Of a DNA stretch of 40,595 bases, positions 1 to 12,136 are shown piece by piece. Made by a program: the position numbers and the translations under genes. The notes under the pieces were generated by a model, which was given only the letters and a program-made list of their open reading frames with translations, was not told the DNA's origin and did not search any database. Numbering within the stretch: the stretch's first letter is position 1; every line of letters starts with the position of its first letter. The DNA is taken from contig JAJTDM010000083.1 in assembly GCA_021300575.1 (NCBI GenBank), forward strand, positions 1 through 40,595. The letters run 5' to 3'. Source of the stretch: Rubrivivax sp. GTDB lineage: Bacteria; Pseudomonadota; Gammaproteobacteria; Burkholderiales; Burkholderiaceae_C.

Positions 1-294
1 AGGAGGAGGAGGGGGTGCTGCTGGCGGCGGCGGGGGTGGCGGGGGTGCCACGCGAGGAGCGGGGGCAGGTGCCGGGGCCGGGGCGGGCGGCTTCAGCGCG
101 CCGTCGCAGGCCGCATCGGCGGTCGCAGGCGTCCAGCCTGCGTTGCGCCAGCACAACTCATTGTTGCCGTTCTTCCAGGCGGTGCCGTCGGCAGCGCGCC
201 AGTTGTCGTTGCTCTTGGCTTGGGCAAACGCGGCCATGGGCATGGCAAGCGCAGCCGATGCGAAAAGCATCGCCACCTTGTTCAGTTTCTTCAT
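1..294 (-). CDS. ompA: OmpA-family outer membrane protein, N-terminal part (runs off window start)
   Basis: The first 98 codons of a minus-strand gene are visible, beginning at ATG 294 behind an AGAGGA ribosome site. The product starts with a signal peptide (MKKLNKVAMLFASAALA..., cleavage near AFA-Q). It continues with a short NELCWRNAGWTPATADAACDG segment containing two cysteines. A long Pro/Ala linker then begins, ending in a poly-proline run at the window edge. This layout (signal, Trp/Cys-containing head, proline-rich hinge) matches Comamonadaceae OmpA-family proteins, whose C-terminus carries a peptidoglycan-binding OmpA domain. That domain lies outside the window and is inferred. The gene diverges from gyrA, a familiar Burkholderiales arrangement. 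The low-complexity proline codons at the edge could mark an assembly break. Confidence 0.8.
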   Translation of the reverse strand, partial: MKKLNKVAMLFASAALAMPMAAFAQAKSNDNWRAADGTAWKNGNNELCWRNAGWTPATADAACDGALKPPAPAPAPAPAPRVAPPPPPPPPAAPPPPP

Positions 295-595
295 GTTTAT
301 CCTCTCGAGGAAAGCCGCAGTTGCCTGCGAAACGTTCAAATCGGAAGCCCATTGTGCTGGGCGACGCCCAACTACACGGCGGGTGTTTACCCCGACGTAA
401 ATATTGTGCCATAGGGGTTACGGCAGTTTCCCTTTCTCCTGACCGGATGCTGAGCCCAGGCATCCTTGTTGCGCACTCGCTACACACCCCGCGGCTTAGA
501 ATCTGCGTTGCTTTCCTGCAACCATGCTGGCTGACAGGAAAGAAGGCGCAAAGCCGATTTCACTACCGTCCACCGCAGCCGCCAGGCTGGCCCGC
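295..595. other. Divergent intergenic region ompA/gyrA
   Basis: These 301 bases separate the divergent ompA and gyrA starts and should hold both promoters. A TAGAAT hexamer at 497-502 could be a gyrA -10 box, but no convincing -35 lies at normal spacing. An A/T-rich patch near 395-415 may belong to the ompA promoter. The gyrA frame stays open upstream to an ATG at 524, but that extension does not look like GyrA. No RNA gene or repeat was seen. Confidence 0.4.
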
Positions 596-3225
<2,630 letters not shown>

Positions 3226-3226
<1 letters not shown>

Positions 3227-4311
3227 TGAACCCCGCGCTGCTGGCGCTGCGCGAGCAGATCGACGCCGTTGACCGGGAGTTGCTGACCCTGCTGAACCGC
3301 CGCGCCGGCCTGGCGCTTGAGGTGGGCGAGATCAAGAAGCACGAAGGCTCCCCCGTGTTCCGGCCCGAGCGCGAGGCACAGGTGATCGAAGGGTTGAAGC
3401 GCGACAACCCCGGCCCGCTGAAGAACGACAGCATCGCGCCCATCTGGCGCGAAGTGATGTCGGCCTGCCGTTCTCTGGAGAATGCTTCCCGAGTGGCGTA
3501 CTTGGGGCCCGCAGGCACCTTCAGCGAGCAGGCCGCCCTGGGTTACTTTGGTTCGTCCATCGAACGAGTGCCCTGCGCCAGCATCGACGAGGTGTTCCGC
3601 GCGGCCAGTGCCGGTGCAGCCGATTTCGGTGTGGTGCCAGTGGAGAACTCCACCGAAGGCGTGGTCGCACGCTCGCTGGACCTGTTCCTCCATACGCCGC
3701 TGTCCATCGTGGGCGAGACCAGCCTGCTGGTGCGCCACAACCTGATGCGCAGGACCGCTTCGCGTGAAGCCATTACCGCGGTGCTGGCCCACCCGCAGGC
3801 CCTGGCGCAGTGCCAGGCCTGGCTCTCGCTGCACCTGCCGCAGGCCGAGCGCCGGCCCGTGGCCAGCAACGCCGAGGGCGCGCGACTGGCGGCACTGGAC
3901 GACTCCCTGGCGGCCATCGCCAGCGAGCGTGCGGCCACTGAATTCGGCCTGCACGTGGTGGCGCCTGCCATTCAGGATGATGCGCACAACCGCACGCGCT
4001 TCGCCATCGTGGCGCTGCCCGAGCAGGTGCCGCCACCTGGGGCCAGCGGCCATGACTGCACCAGTCTTGTGGTGTCCGTGCCCAACCGACCGGGTGCCGT
4101 GCATGACATGCTGGTGCCGCTGAAGGCGCATGGTGTGTCGATGACGCGATTCGAGTCCCGGCCTGCGCGCTCGGGCCAGTGGGAGTACTACTTCTACATC
4201 GATCTCGCGGGCCATCCGGACGACCCGCGCGTGGCCACGGCCCTGGCGGAACTGCGGGGCACCTGCGCCTTCTTCAAGGTGCTGGGCACCTACCCCGTCG
4301 ACACCCACTGA
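3226..4311 (+). CDS. pheA: Bifunctional chorismate mutase/prephenate dehydratase (P-protein)
   Basis: The enzyme converts chorismate to prephenate and then to phenylpyruvate, the committed route to phenylalanine. Its 361 residues contain three domains. An AroQ-type chorismate mutase covers about residues 1-90 (LREQIDAVDRELLTLLNRRAGLALEVGEIK). A prephenate dehydratase covers about 93-270 (VAYLGPAGTFSEQAAL; PVENSTEGVV; THR-type motif as NRTRFAIV). A C-terminal ACT domain follows (TSLVVSVPNRPGAVHDML; MTRFESRPAR), typical of phenylalanine feedback inhibition. Translation starts on the ATG overlapping the gyrA stop, and the gene ends 2 bases before tyrA. In related genomes serC usually lies between gyrA and pheA; here it is absent. 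The gene looks intact. Confidence 0.96.
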
Positions 4312-4313
4312 GC

Positions 4314-5082
4314 ATGATCGAGCGGTTGAGCATCATCGGCTGCGGGCTGATGGGGGGCAGCGTTGCGCTGGCCCTGCGGCGCGCGGGGCTGGTGCGGCAC
4401 ATCGCCGGTCATTCACGCACCCCGGCCTCCAGTCGGCGGACGCTGGAACTCGGCGTCATCGACGAGGCCTGTGACAGCGCCGCCGATGCCGTCCGTGGGG
4501 CTGACATCGTCTTGTTGTCGGTCCCGGTGGCCTCGACATTTGACGTGCTCGCGAGTCTGCGCACGGCGTTGTCACCCGAAGCCCTTTGCATGGACGTGGG
4601 CAGCACCAAGCGGGATGTGGTGGCCGCTGCCCGCGCGGCCTTGGGGCCAGACATCGCGGCGTTCGTGCCGGCTCACCCGATCGCTGGCAAGGAGCGCGCG
4701 GGCGTGGACGCTGCGGATGCCGACCTGTACCGTGCTGGCCTTTGCCTACGTGGCCGCCGTGGCGCGCCAGCCGCAGGGCGAACGCATGCTGCAGCTCGCC
4801 GGGCCGGGCTTCAGGGACTTCACGCGCATCGCCGGGGGCGAGCCCGCGATGTGGCGCGACATCCTGATGGCCAACCGTGACGAGGTGCTGGCCCAGGCAG
4901 CGAGCTTTCGCCACGTGCTGGGGGAGATCGAGCGCGCCATGCTCGCCAGTGACGCCCAGGCCCTGATGGATCAAATTTCCCAGCCTTCCGCCCTGCGCAG
5001 CCGGTGGGAGATGGGGGCTGCGATGGGCGCACTTGCCGGCGGCGCCGCATCCAGACCTGCCGCCGCCGACGAGGCGGCTTGA
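4314..5082 (+). pseudogene. tyrA: Prephenate dehydrogenase, broken by an internal out-of-frame deletion
   Basis: TyrA oxidatively decarboxylates prephenate to 4-hydroxyphenylpyruvate for tyrosine synthesis. From ATG 4314 the first 139 codons read as a normal N-terminal Rossmann half (LSIIGCGLMGGSVALAL; VDVGSTKRDVV; PAHPIAGKERAGVDAADADLYR). At about 4731 the reading jumps. The matching C-terminal half (VLAFAYVAAVARQPQG; AGPGFRDFTRIAGGEPAMWRDILMANRDEVL) is in another frame, from 4732 to the stop at 5082. Family members carry roughly 50 more residues between these points, including GRQVILTP and the HDxxFAAVSHLPHL segment with a key histidine; all of it is missing here. The two parts sum to about 255 residues against about 290-300 expected. 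The single frame from 4314 terminates at about 4880 with an unrelated tail. This is either a real inactivating deletion or an assembly collapse. Confidence 0.85.
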
Positions 5083-5136
5083 GCGGCTGTTCCGCACCCG
5101 CACCCCAGGAGACGGCCGTGAACGGCTGAAGCCACG

Positions 5137-7161
5137 ATGTACGCGATCCCTTTCCTCGACCTGCCCCCCCTGAACGCCGCCGCCGGCACGGTGCGGCTGC
5201 CCGGCTCCAAGAGCATCTCCAACCGCGTGTTGCTGCTGGCCGGTCTGGCCGAAGGCACCACGGTCATCCACGACCTGCTGGCCTCGGACGACACGCGCGT
5301 GATGCTGGAGGCCCTGCGCGCCCTGGGCTGCAGTGTCGAATCCCGCGGCGCACAGTGGCATGTCACAGGCCTGGGCGGGCGGCTGAAGGTGCACCAGGCC
5401 GAGCTGTTCCTGGGCAACGCCGGCACGGCGATGCGGCCGTTGACGGCGGCGCTGGCGGTGCTTGCTGCCACGCAGGGCGGGGACTTCCGTTTGTCGGGCG
5501 TGGCCCGTATGCACGAGCGCCCCGTTGGCGATCTGGTGCAGGCGCTGCGTCCGCTGGGTTGTGAGGTCACGTGCGAAGGTCAGGAGGGCTATCCGCCTCT
5601 GCGCCTGCAGGGTCGCGCCGGTGGACGCCTGAACCTGTCGCAACCGATCCGGGTGCGGAGCGACGTGTCCAGCCAGTTCCTCACCGCGCTGCTGCTGGCG
5701 CTGCCGCTGGTGGCTACAGATGCGGCCGTGGTGATCGAGGTCGACGGCGAATTGATCTCCAAGCCCTACATCGAGATCACGCTGAACATGCTGGCGCAGT
5801 TCGGCATCAAGGTGGAGCGCGAGGGTTTCCAGCGCTTCACCCTGCCTGCGGGCAGCGCCTACCGCACGCCAGGCGACGTGCACGTGGAAGGCGATGCCTC
5901 GTCGGCGTCGTACTTCATCGCGCTGGGCGCCCTGGCGGCCCGGCCGGGGGCGCCCGTGCGCATCGAGGGCGTGGGCGCTGCTTCCATTCAGGGGGACATC
6001 CGCTTCGTGGAGGCCGCGCAAGCCATGGGCGCCACCGTGCGCAGCGGCGCCAACTGGCTGGAAGTCGAGCGGGGCACCTGGCCGCTGAAGGCGCTTCAGC
6101 TCGACTGCAACCACATCCCCGACGCGGCCATGACCCTGGCCGTGATGGCGCTGTACGCCGACGGCCCTACGCGGCTGACCAACATCGCCAGTTGGCGCGT
6201 GAAGGAGACCGACCGGATCGCTGCGATGGCCGCCGAACTGCGCAAGACGGGTGCCCACGTGATCGAGGGGCCCGATTTCATCGACGTGACCCCCCCGGTG
6301 CAGTGGCGGGCCGCGGCGGTGCACACCTACGACGACCACCGCATGGCGATGTGTCTGTCACTGGCGGCGTTCAACCCCTTGGCCCTGGCGTTAACGCCAG
6401 GCGCAGCGGTGCCCGTGCGCATCCTCGAGCCGGCGTGTGTGGCCAAGACCTTTCCCGACTACTTCGAGGCCCTGTTCAGCCTGGCGCGCGCAGACGCCGC
6501 TGCGGTGCCGGTGATCGCCGTGGACGGCCCCTCGGCTTCAGGCAAGGGCACGCTGGCGGGGCGACTGGCCTTGAGCCTGGGCTATCACCTGCTGGACTCC
6601 GGCGCCATCTACCGCGCAGCCGGCGTAGCGGCGCAGCGTGCAGGCGCGGATCTGACGAACGGTGCCGCGGTGGCAGACGTCTGCCGTGGTTTGGATCTGC
6701 GCTTCGATGGTGATCGCGTGCTGCTGGACGGCGTGGACCGCACCGACGAAGTGCGCAGCGAGGCCGGCGGTCTGCTGGCCTCGCAGGTCTCGGCCCACCC
6801 TGCCGTGCGCCAGGCGCTGCACGAGTTGCAACTGTCCTTCCGCCGCCTGCCCGGGCTTGTGGCCGATGGCCGGGACATGGGCACGGTGGTCTTCCCTGAT
6901 GCCGCGCTCAAGGTGTTTCTCACGGCGAGTGCCGCCCGCAGGGCCGACAGACGCCATAAGCAATTGATTTCAAAGGGTATTCAGGCTAGACTCGCAGACC
7001 TTCGCGCAGACCTTGAGCGGCGTGACGAGCAGGACAGAGTCCGCAGCGCGTCGCCTCTGAAGCCCGCCGAAGATGCGTTGGCTCTGGACAACTCCGACAT
7101 GGGCATCGACGAGTCCGTCGATCTCGTGCTGGAGTGGTGGAGCCAGCGCAGGCCCTTCTGA
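5137..7161 (+). CDS. aroA-cmk: Bifunctional EPSP synthase / cytidylate kinase fusion
   Basis: One 674-residue reading frame joins two enzymes. Residues about 1-445 are 5-enolpyruvylshikimate-3-phosphate synthase of the shikimate pathway, with [16 protein letters not shown] near the N-terminus, [15 protein letters not shown], and DDHRMAM near the end of the domain. Residues about 457-674 are cytidylate kinase, which phosphorylates (d)CMP, with the P-loop [37 protein letters not shown] and the [10 protein letters not shown] lid region. Fused aroA/cmk is a known annotation in Comamonadaceae and relatives, so this is lineage-typical rather than an error. The gene lies 54 bases after the tyrA remnant and about 180 bases before rpsA. 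Both active-site motif sets look complete. Confidence 0.96.
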   Translation: MYAIPFLDLPPLNAAAGTVRLPGSKSISNRVLLLAGLAEGTTVIHDLLASDDTRVMLEALRALGCSVESRGAQWHVTGLGGRLKVHQAELFLGNAGTAMRPLTAALAVLAATQGGDFRLSGVARMHERPVGDLVQALRPLGCEVTCEGQEGYPPLRLQGRAGGRLNLSQPIRVRSDVSSQFLTALLLALPLVATDAAVVIEVDGELISKPYIEITLNMLAQFGIKVEREGFQRFTLPAGSAYRTPGDVHVEGDASSASYFIALGALAARPGAPVRIEGVGAASIQGDIRFVEAAQAMGATVRSGANWLEVERGTWPLKALQLDCNHIPDAAMTLAVMALYADGPTRLTNIASWRVKETDRIAAMAAELRKTGAHVIEGPDFIDVTPPVQWRAAAVHTYDDHRMAMCLSLAAFNPLALALTPGAAVPVRILEPACVAKTFPDYFEALFSLARADAAAVPVIAVDGPSASGKGTLAGRLALSLGYHLLDSGAIYRAAGVAAQRAGADLTNGAAVADVCRGLDLRFDGDRVLLDGVDRTDEVRSEAGGLLASQVSAHPAVRQALHELQLSFRRLPGLVADGRDMGTVVFPDAALKVFLTASAARRADRRHKQLISKGIQARLADLRADLERRDEQDRVRSASPLKPAEDALALDNSDMGIDESVDLVLEWWSQRRPF

Positions 7162-7337
7162 CGAAGGGCTGGTGCGCAGGCGCCGGCTCTTCCCGGCAGG
7201 GCACACCGCCCACCGGGCTCCCCTTCCGGCCGTCAGGCCACCGGGCCCGGTGATCGTCACCATCGCAACCCCCGCAACATCTGTTGCACACATTGCCGGC
7301 TTTCACCATTCCTGATCGGGCCGGCGCAGGAAACCAC

Positions 7338-9050
7338 ATGTCCCAAATCCAAGCCGCCGCGGGCGGAGAGTCTTTTGCCGCCCTCTTCGAGGAATCACTG
7401 CAGCGCAGCGAAATGCGCGCCGGTGAGGTCATCACCGCCGAAGTGGTGCGCATCGACTTCAACCACGTCGTGGTCAACGCAGGCCTCAAGAGCGAGTCCT
7501 ACGTGCCCATCGAGGAGTTCAAGAACGACCAGGGCGAACTCGAAGTCCAGGTCGGCGACTACGTCTCCGTGGCGATCGATGCCGTGGAGAACGGCTATGG
7601 CGACACCATCCTGTCGCGTGACAAGGCCAAGCGCCTGGCGTCCTGGCTGTCGCTGGAGACGGCGCTGGAGTCCGGCGACTTCGTCACCGGCACGGTCAGC
7701 GGCAAGGTCAAGGGCGGCCTGACGGTGCTGGTCAACGGCATCCGCGCCTTCCTGCCTGGTTCGCTGCTGGACACCCGCCCCGTGAAGGACATGTCGCCCT
7801 TCGAGGGCAAGACCATGGAATTCAAGGTCATCAAGCTCGACCGCAAGCGCAATAACGTGGTGCTGTCGCGCCGCGCCGTGGTCGAGGCCTCCATGGGCGA
7901 AGAGCGCGCCAAGCTGCTGGAGACCCTGCAGGAAGGCGCCATCGTGCACGGCGTGGTCAAGAACATCACCGAGTACGGTGCGTTCGTGGACCTCGGCGGC
8001 ATCGACGGTCTGTTGCACATCACCGACATGGCCTGGCGCCGCGTGCGCCACCCCAGCGAGGTGGTGCAGGTCGGCCAGGAGCTCAGCGCCAAGGTGCTGA
8101 AGTTCGACGCCGAGAAGAACCGTGTCAGCCTGGGCATCAAGCAACTGGGCGATGACCCCTGGCACGGCGTGGCCCGCCGTTACCCCACGGGCACGCGTCT
8201 GTTCGGCAAGGTCACCAACATCGCCGACTACGGTGCCTTCGTCGAGATCGAGCCGGGCATCGAGGGCCTGGTGCACGTCTCCGAGATGGACTGGACCAAC
8301 AAGAACGTCGCCCCGTCCAAGGTGGTGTCGCTGGGCGACGAGACCGAGGTCATGGTTCTGGAGATCGATGAGGACAAGCGCCGCATCAGCCTGGGCATGA
8401 AGCAGTGCAGGGCCAACCCCTGGGAGGAGTTCAGCTCCACCGTCAAGCGTGGCGATCGCGTCAAGGGCCCCGTCAAGTCCATCACCGACTTCGGCGTGTT
8501 CATCGGCCTGGCGCAGGGCATCGACGGCCTGGTGCACCTGTCCGACCTGTCGTGGAACGAGCCGGGCGAGGCGGCCGTTCGCAACTACAAGAAGGGCCAG
8601 GAAGTCGACGCCATCGTGCTGGCCATCGATGTGGAGCGCGAGCGCATCTCCCTGGGCGTGAAGCAGCTCGACACCGACCCGTTCACGACCTTCACCACGA
8701 TCAATGACCGTGGCGCCTTGGTGAACGGCAAGGTCAAGACGGTGGACCCGCGCGGTGCCGAGATCCAGTTGGCCGACGACGTGACGGGCTACCTGCGCGC
8801 CAGCGAGATCAGCCGCGACCGCGTGGAAGACGCGCGCAACGTGCTGAAGGAAGGCGACGACCTGTCCGTGATGGTCATCAACGTGGACCGCAAGGCCCGT
8901 TCGATCCAGCTCTCCATCAAGGCCAAGGACGTGGCGGACCAGCAGGAAGCCATGCAGCGTCTGTCGCAAAGCAACGAGCGTGAGAACGCCGGCACCACCA
9001 GCCTGGGCGCCTTGCTGCGAGCCAAGCTGGACAACACCAACAACGGCTGA
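7338..9050 (+). CDS. rpsA: 30S ribosomal protein S1
   Basis: S1 is the multidomain RNA-binding ribosomal protein that recruits mRNA to the 30S subunit. The chosen start, ATG 7338 ([21 protein letters not shown]), has an AGGAAA site just upstream. An in-frame upstream ATG at 7284 adds 18 residues that do not look like S1. The 570 residues contain six S1/OB-fold repeats. Good examples are [40 protein letters not shown] and [20 protein letters not shown], each followed by a VSLGIKQ/ISLGMKQ-type strand. The length matches betaproteobacterial S1. ihfB follows five bases later, the usual rpsA-ihfB pair. The 176-base leader may hold the promoter and autoregulatory region, but no specific element was recognised. 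Confidence 0.98.
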   Translation: MSQIQAAAGGESFAALFEESLQRSEMRAGEVITAEVVRIDFNHVVVNAGLKSESYVPIEEFKNDQGELEVQVGDYVSVAIDAVENGYGDTILSRDKAKRLASWLSLETALESGDFVTGTVSGKVKGGLTVLVNGIRAFLPGSLLDTRPVKDMSPFEGKTMEFKVIKLDRKRNNVVLSRRAVVEASMGEERAKLLETLQEGAIVHGVVKNITEYGAFVDLGGIDGLLHITDMAWRRVRHPSEVVQVGQELSAKVLKFDAEKNRVSLGIKQLGDDPWHGVARRYPTGTRLFGKVTNIADYGAFVEIEPGIEGLVHVSEMDWTNKNVAPSKVVSLGDETEVMVLEIDEDKRRISLGMKQCRANPWEEFSSTVKRGDRVKGPVKSITDFGVFIGLAQGIDGLVHLSDLSWNEPGEAAVRNYKKGQEVDAIVLAIDVERERISLGVKQLDTDPFTTFTTINDRGALVNGKVKTVDPRGAEIQLADDVTGYLRASEISRDRVEDARNVLKEGDDLSVMVINVDRKARSIQLSIKAKDVADQQEAMQRLSQSNERENAGTTSLGALLRAKLDNTNNG

Positions 9051-9055
9051 AGCCC

Positions 9056-9391
9056 ATGACCCGTTCGGATCTGGTGCTTCGTCTGGCCGAGCGGTTCGCG
9101 CAGCTCACGCAGCGCGACACCGAGTTCGCGGTCAAGACGATGCTGGATGCGATGTCCGATGCCCTGGCACGCGGGCATCGCATCGAGATCCGTGGGTTTG
9201 GCAGCTTTTCCATCAGCCGCCGGCCGCCGCGCGTGGGGCGCAATCCCCGCAGCGGCGCGCAGGTGACGATTCCCGAAAAGCTGGTGCCGCACTTCAAGCC
9301 GGGCAAGGCGCTGCGCGAGTCGGTGGACGCGCTGCCCATGCCGCCCGAGCCGCCGCTGGCCGAAGCCAAGGCGCCCGCCCGGGCTGCCTGA
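9056..9391 (+). CDS. ihfB: Integration host factor subunit beta
   Basis: This DNA-bending protein of the HU/IHF family forms a heterodimer with IhfA and acts in recombination and transcription, including sigma-54 promoters such as the one upstream of urtA. The 111 residues show the N-terminal helices ([17 protein letters not shown]), then [13 protein letters not shown], then the DNA-contacting arm ([15 protein letters not shown]) and [17 protein letters not shown]. The C-terminus carries an Ala/Pro-rich extension of about 15 residues beyond the core. It starts five bases after the rpsA stop and is followed by a strong rho-independent terminator. Confidence 0.96.
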   Translation: MTRSDLVLRLAERFAQLTQRDTEFAVKTMLDAMSDALARGHRIEIRGFGSFSISRRPPRVGRNPRSGAQVTIPEKLVPHFKPGKALRESVDALPMPPEPPLAEAKAPARAA

Positions 9392-9407
9392 GACACCGTT
9401 CCCCTGC

Positions 9408-9437
9408 AGAGCCGCCCTCGGGCGGCTCTTTCCTTTC
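9408..9437 (+). terminator. Rho-independent terminator after ihfB
   Basis: A perfect 9-bp stem (AGAGCCGCC at 9408-9416 with GGCGGCTCT at 9421-9429) closes on a CTCG tetraloop and is followed by a T-rich tail (TTTCCTTTC). It ends the gyrA-ihfB run. On the opposite strand there is no T tract, so it probably does not terminate ureC transcription efficiently. Confidence 0.85.
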
Positions 9438-9452
9438 TGGGGCTGCGTAAGG

Positions 9453-11180
9453 CTAGAAGAGGAAGTAACGCTGCGCCATTGGCAGCAAAACCGCGGGCTC
9501 GCAGGTCAGCAATTGCCCATCGGCACGCACCGCGTAGGTCTGCGCATCGATTTCCATCACCGGCAGGTAGCCGTTGTGCACCATGTCGGGCTTGCGCACC
9601 GTTCGGCAGCCCTTCACGGCTGAAAGTGTCTTGCGCAGGCCCAGGCCCGCTGCGGCGCCGTTGGCCAGTGACGCCTGGCTGACGAAGGTGATCGACCCGT
9701 TGGCCAAGGCGCCGCCGAAGCTGCCGAACATCGGCCGGAAGTGCACGGGCTGCGGCGTCGGGATGCTGGCGTTGGGGTCGCCCATGGCCGCAGCGGCGAT
9801 GAAGCCGCCTTTGAGGATGAGGGCCGGTTTGACGCCGAAGAACGCCGGCTTCCACAGCACCAGGTCGGCCCACTTGCCCACTTCGATGCTGCCCACCTCG
9901 TGCGCGATGCCATTGGCCAAGGCCGGGTTGATGGTGTACTTGGCCACGTAGCGCTTGACGCGGAAGTTGTCGTGGCGCTCACTGTCCTGCGGCAATGCGC
10001 CGCGCTGCGCCTTCATCTTGTGCGCGGTTTGCCAGGTGCGGATGATGACCTCGCCCACGCGGCCCATGGCCTGGCTGTCGCTGCTCATCATGCTGATGGC
10101 GCCCAGGTCGTGCAGCACGTCTTCGGCGGCGATGGTCTCGCGCCGGATGCGGCTTTCGGCAAAGGCCAGGTCTTCGGCGATGCCAGCGTCCAGGTGGTGG
10201 CACACCATCAGCATGTCCAGATGCTCGTCCACCGTGTTGGTGGTGTAGGGCATGGTGGGGTTGGTGCTGCTGGGCAGGAAGTTGGCCTCGCCCACCACCT
10301 TCATGATGTCGGGCGCGTGCCCGCCCCCCGCGCCTTCGGTGTGGAAGGCGCAAAGCGTGCGGCCCTTCGTGGCCGCGATCGTGTTCTCGACGAAGCCGGA
10401 CTCGTTGAGCGTGTCGGAATGGATGGACACCTGCGTGTCGGTGGCCTCGGCCACGCTCAGGCAGCAGTCGATGGCGCTGGGCGTGGTGCCCCAGTCCTCG
10501 TGCAGTTTCAGGCCGATGACACCGGCCTCGATCTGCTGCTGCAGCGCCTCGGGTCGGCTGGCGTTGCCCTTGCCGAGGAAGCCGAGGTTCATCGGAAAGG
10601 CCTCCGCAGCCTGCAGCATGCGGGCGATGTTGGCCGGCCCGGGTGTGCAGGTGGTCGCGAAGGTGCCGGTGGCCGGCCCGGTGCCGCCGCCCAGCATGGT
10701 GGTCACGCCGGACATCAGCGACTCTTCAATCTGCTGCGGGCAGATGAAGTGGATGTGGCTGTCGATGCCGCCGGCGGTGACGACCATCCCTTCACCGGCG
10801 ATGATCTCCGTCCCTGGGCCGATGACGATGTCCACGCCCGGCTGCACATCCGGATTGCCGGCCTTGCCGATGCCGCAGATGCGCTGGCCGCGCAGGCCGA
10901 TGTCGGCTTTCACGATGCCCCAGTGGTCGATGATCAGCGCGTTGGTGATCACGCAGTCCACGGCATCGGCCACGCCCGGCCCGTTGCGGCGCTGGCTCTG
11001 GCCCATGCCGTCGCGGATGGTCTTGCCGCCGCCGAACTTGACTTCCTCGCCGTAGCCGCCGCTGCGCAGAGTCATGTCCTGCTCTACCTCGACGACCAGG
11101 CCGGTGTCGGCCAGGCGAACGCGATCACCCACCGTGGGGCCGTACATCTCGGCGTAGGCACGTTTTCCGATGGATGCCAT
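9453..11180 (-). CDS. ureC: Urease subunit alpha (catalytic)
   Basis: The large urease subunit hydrolyses urea to ammonia and carbamate at a dinuclear nickel centre. The ATG at 11180 ([27 protein letters not shown]) gives 575 residues, normal for UreC, and overlaps the ureB stop (TAATG). All nickel and catalytic motifs are visible: the HxH pair in [14 protein letters not shown], the carbamylated lysine in [37 protein letters not shown], the flap CHHLD, and the aspartate in [12 protein letters not shown]. The C-terminus PMAQRYFLF is typical. In many relatives ureE, ureF and ureG follow ureC; here the gene instead converges on ihfB, so the accessory genes must lie elsewhere. Confidence 0.97.
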   Translation of the reverse strand: MASIGKRAYAEMYGPTVGDRVRLADTGLVVEVEQDMTLRSGGYGEEVKFGGGKTIRDGMGQSQRRNGPGVADAVDCVITNALIIDHWGIVKADIGLRGQRICGIGKAGNPDVQPGVDIVIGPGTEIIAGEGMVVTAGGIDSHIHFICPQQIEESLMSGVTTMLGGGTGPATGTFATTCTPGPANIARMLQAAEAFPMNLGFLGKGNASRPEALQQQIEAGVIGLKLHEDWGTTPSAIDCCLSVAEATDTQVSIHSDTLNESGFVENTIAATKGRTLCAFHTEGAGGGHAPDIMKVVGEANFLPSSTNPTMPYTTNTVDEHLDMLMVCHHLDAGIAEDLAFAESRIRRETIAAEDVLHDLGAISMMSSDSQAMGRVGEVIIRTWQTAHKMKAQRGALPQDSERHDNFRVKRYVAKYTINPALANGIAHEVGSIEVGKWADLVLWKPAFFGVKPALILKGGFIAAAAMGDPNASIPTPQPVHFRPMFGSFGGALANGSITFVSQASLANGAAAGLGLRKTLSAVKGCRTVRKPDMVHNGYLPVMEIDAQTYAVRADGQLLTCEPAVLLPMAQRYFLF

Positions 11181-11485
11181 TACAGCGCTCCTTGCACAAG
11201 GCCGCGGAAGCCCCAGACCTGCCGGTCGCCGCTGTAGTCCACCAACTCCACCGTGCGCTGCTGGCCAGGCTCGAAGCGTACGGCGGTGCCCGAGGCGATG
11301 TTCAGGCGCATGCCGCGTGCGGCCTCTCGATCGAAGCGCAGGGCCGCGTTGGTCTCGGCAAAGTGGTAGTGCGAGCCCACCTGAATGGGGCGGTCGGCGG
11401 TGTTCTCGACCACCGTGGTGCAGGTGCGCCGACCGGGGTTGAGTTCGAGTTCGCCTTCGTCGGTGAGCAGTTCGCCGGGAATCAT
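11180..11485 (-). CDS. ureB: Urease subunit beta
   Basis: This small structural subunit of the (UreABC)3 urease has 101 residues from ATG 11485 ([21 protein letters not shown]). That start has a strong GGAGG site about six bases upstream and matches the family's usual MIPGEL N-terminus. An in-frame ATG 21 bases further upstream (11506) was rejected. Conserved features include [39 protein letters not shown] and the C-terminal [10 protein letters not shown]. The start codon overlaps the stop of the small membrane protein gene (TGATG), and the stop overlaps the ureC start, so the three genes are probably translationally coupled. Confidence 0.96.
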   Translation of the reverse strand: MIPGELLTDEGELELNPGRRTCTTVVENTADRPIQVGSHYHFAETNAALRFDREAARGMRLNIASGTAVRFEPGQQRTVELVDYSGDRQVWGFRGLVQGAL

Positions 11486-11649
11486 CACTTCCTCCCGCGC
11501 CACCACAGGAATGCCGCTGCGGCCACGGCAGCGACCACGAAGCCTGCCACGTCAGTGGCATGCCAATGGGCGCCCGGCAGGCCGTGTCCTTCATGGGCCT
11601 GGGCTGCAACGGCCCAGAACAAGGCGAAAAGGGTCAGGGTGTGCTTCAT
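11485..11649 (-). CDS. Small His-rich membrane protein inside the urease operon
   Basis: A 54-residue gene lies between ureA and ureB. The product starts with a signal-like segment ([18 protein letters not shown], possible cleavage after AQA). A histidine-rich stretch follows ([15 protein letters not shown], with four His in about 13 residues), then a single membrane helix ([17 protein letters not shown]) and a basic end (RGRK). Its stop shares bases with the ureB ATG (TGATG), which argues that it is a real translated gene. The topology would place the histidines in the periplasm beside the membrane. Small unnamed proteins at this position occur in other Burkholderiales urease clusters as far as I recall. 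A role in nickel handling is inference from the histidines and the operon. No good ribosome site is seen upstream. Confidence 0.7.
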   Translation of the reverse strand: MKHTLTLFALFWAVAAQAHEGHGLPGAHWHATDVAGFVVAAVAAAAFLWWRGRK

Positions 11650-11709
11650 CTTGGTGCGTTGGCGGTTGTGTGAAGACGTGGCGCGTGCAGAACTGAGGCC
11701 TGCAGGTGG

Positions 11710-12012
11710 TCAAGTGATGGGCTGGTGCACGGTCACCAGCTTGGTGCCGTCCGGGAAGGTGGCTTCCACCTGAATGTCGGGAATCATGTCCGCCACGCCC
11801 TCCATGACGTCGGCCCGCGTCAGTACCGTCTTGCCCTCGCTCATCAACTGGGCCACGGTCTTGCCGTCGCGTGCGCCTTCCATCACGGCGGCCGTGATCA
11901 GGGCGATCGCCTCGGGGTGGTTGAGCCTCAGGCCGCGCGCTCGCCGGCGCTCGGCCAGCAGGGCTGCGGTGAAGATCAACAGCTTGTCTTTCTCGCGCGG
12001 GGTGAGTTCCAT
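11710..12012 (-). CDS. ureA: Urease subunit gamma
   Basis: This is the smallest urease structural subunit, 100 residues from ATG 12012 ([23 protein letters not shown]), which is the family's conserved start. Conserved motifs are [28 protein letters not shown] and the C-terminal [20 protein letters not shown]. It is the first gene of the minus-strand ureA / small protein / ureB / ureC run and diverges from urtA. In many relatives ureD precedes ureA; no ureD is present here. An in-frame ATG 30 bases upstream ([10 protein letters not shown]...) is possible but not family-like. No strong Shine-Dalgarno is visible. Confidence 0.95.
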   Translation of the reverse strand: MELTPREKDKLLIFTAALLAERRRARGLRLNHPEAIALITAAVMEGARDGKTVAQLMSEGKTVLTRADVMEGVADMIPDIQVEATFPDGTKLVTVHQPIT

Positions 12013-12075
12013 GATGGTTGATGCAAGCAGATTCGATGCCATCGTAATGCGGTTGGGCGCCAATGCCCAGACTGT

Positions 12076-12091
12076 TGGCACGGTCATTGCT
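12076..12091 (+). promoter_or_regulatory. Sigma-54 (RpoN) promoter of the urt operon
   Basis: TGGCACGGTCATTGCT matches the -24/-12 consensus TGGCACG-N4-TTGCW at every fixed position. It lies in the 124-base divergent region between ureA and urtA and points toward urtA, whose ATG is about 45 bases downstream. Sigma-54 promoters of nitrogen-scavenging operons are normally activated by NtrC under nitrogen limitation, so NtrC control is inferred. I did not find a convincing NtrC site by eye. Confidence 0.85.
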
Positions 12092-12136
12092 GATAGAGAC
12101 CCCGGGATCGCCCTCATCAACCTGTCAGGAGCATTC

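Noticed and set aside
385..420. Sigma-54-like promoter for ompA (TGGCAC on the minus strand)
   Set aside because: The -12 element lacks the required GC at correct spacing.
524..595. Upstream in-frame extension of gyrA to ATG 524
   Set aside because: The 24 extra residues do not resemble GyrA. ATG 596 gives catalytic Tyr122 and QRDR positions identical to E. coli numbering.
5137..7161. aroA-cmk fusion as a novel enzyme fusion
   Set aside because: Fused EPSP synthase/cytidylate kinase is already known and annotated in Comamonadaceae and relatives.
9741..11237. 498-codon plus-strand frame antisense to ureC
   Set aside because: Low-complexity composition and a fully conserved ureC on the other strand; a compositional shadow.
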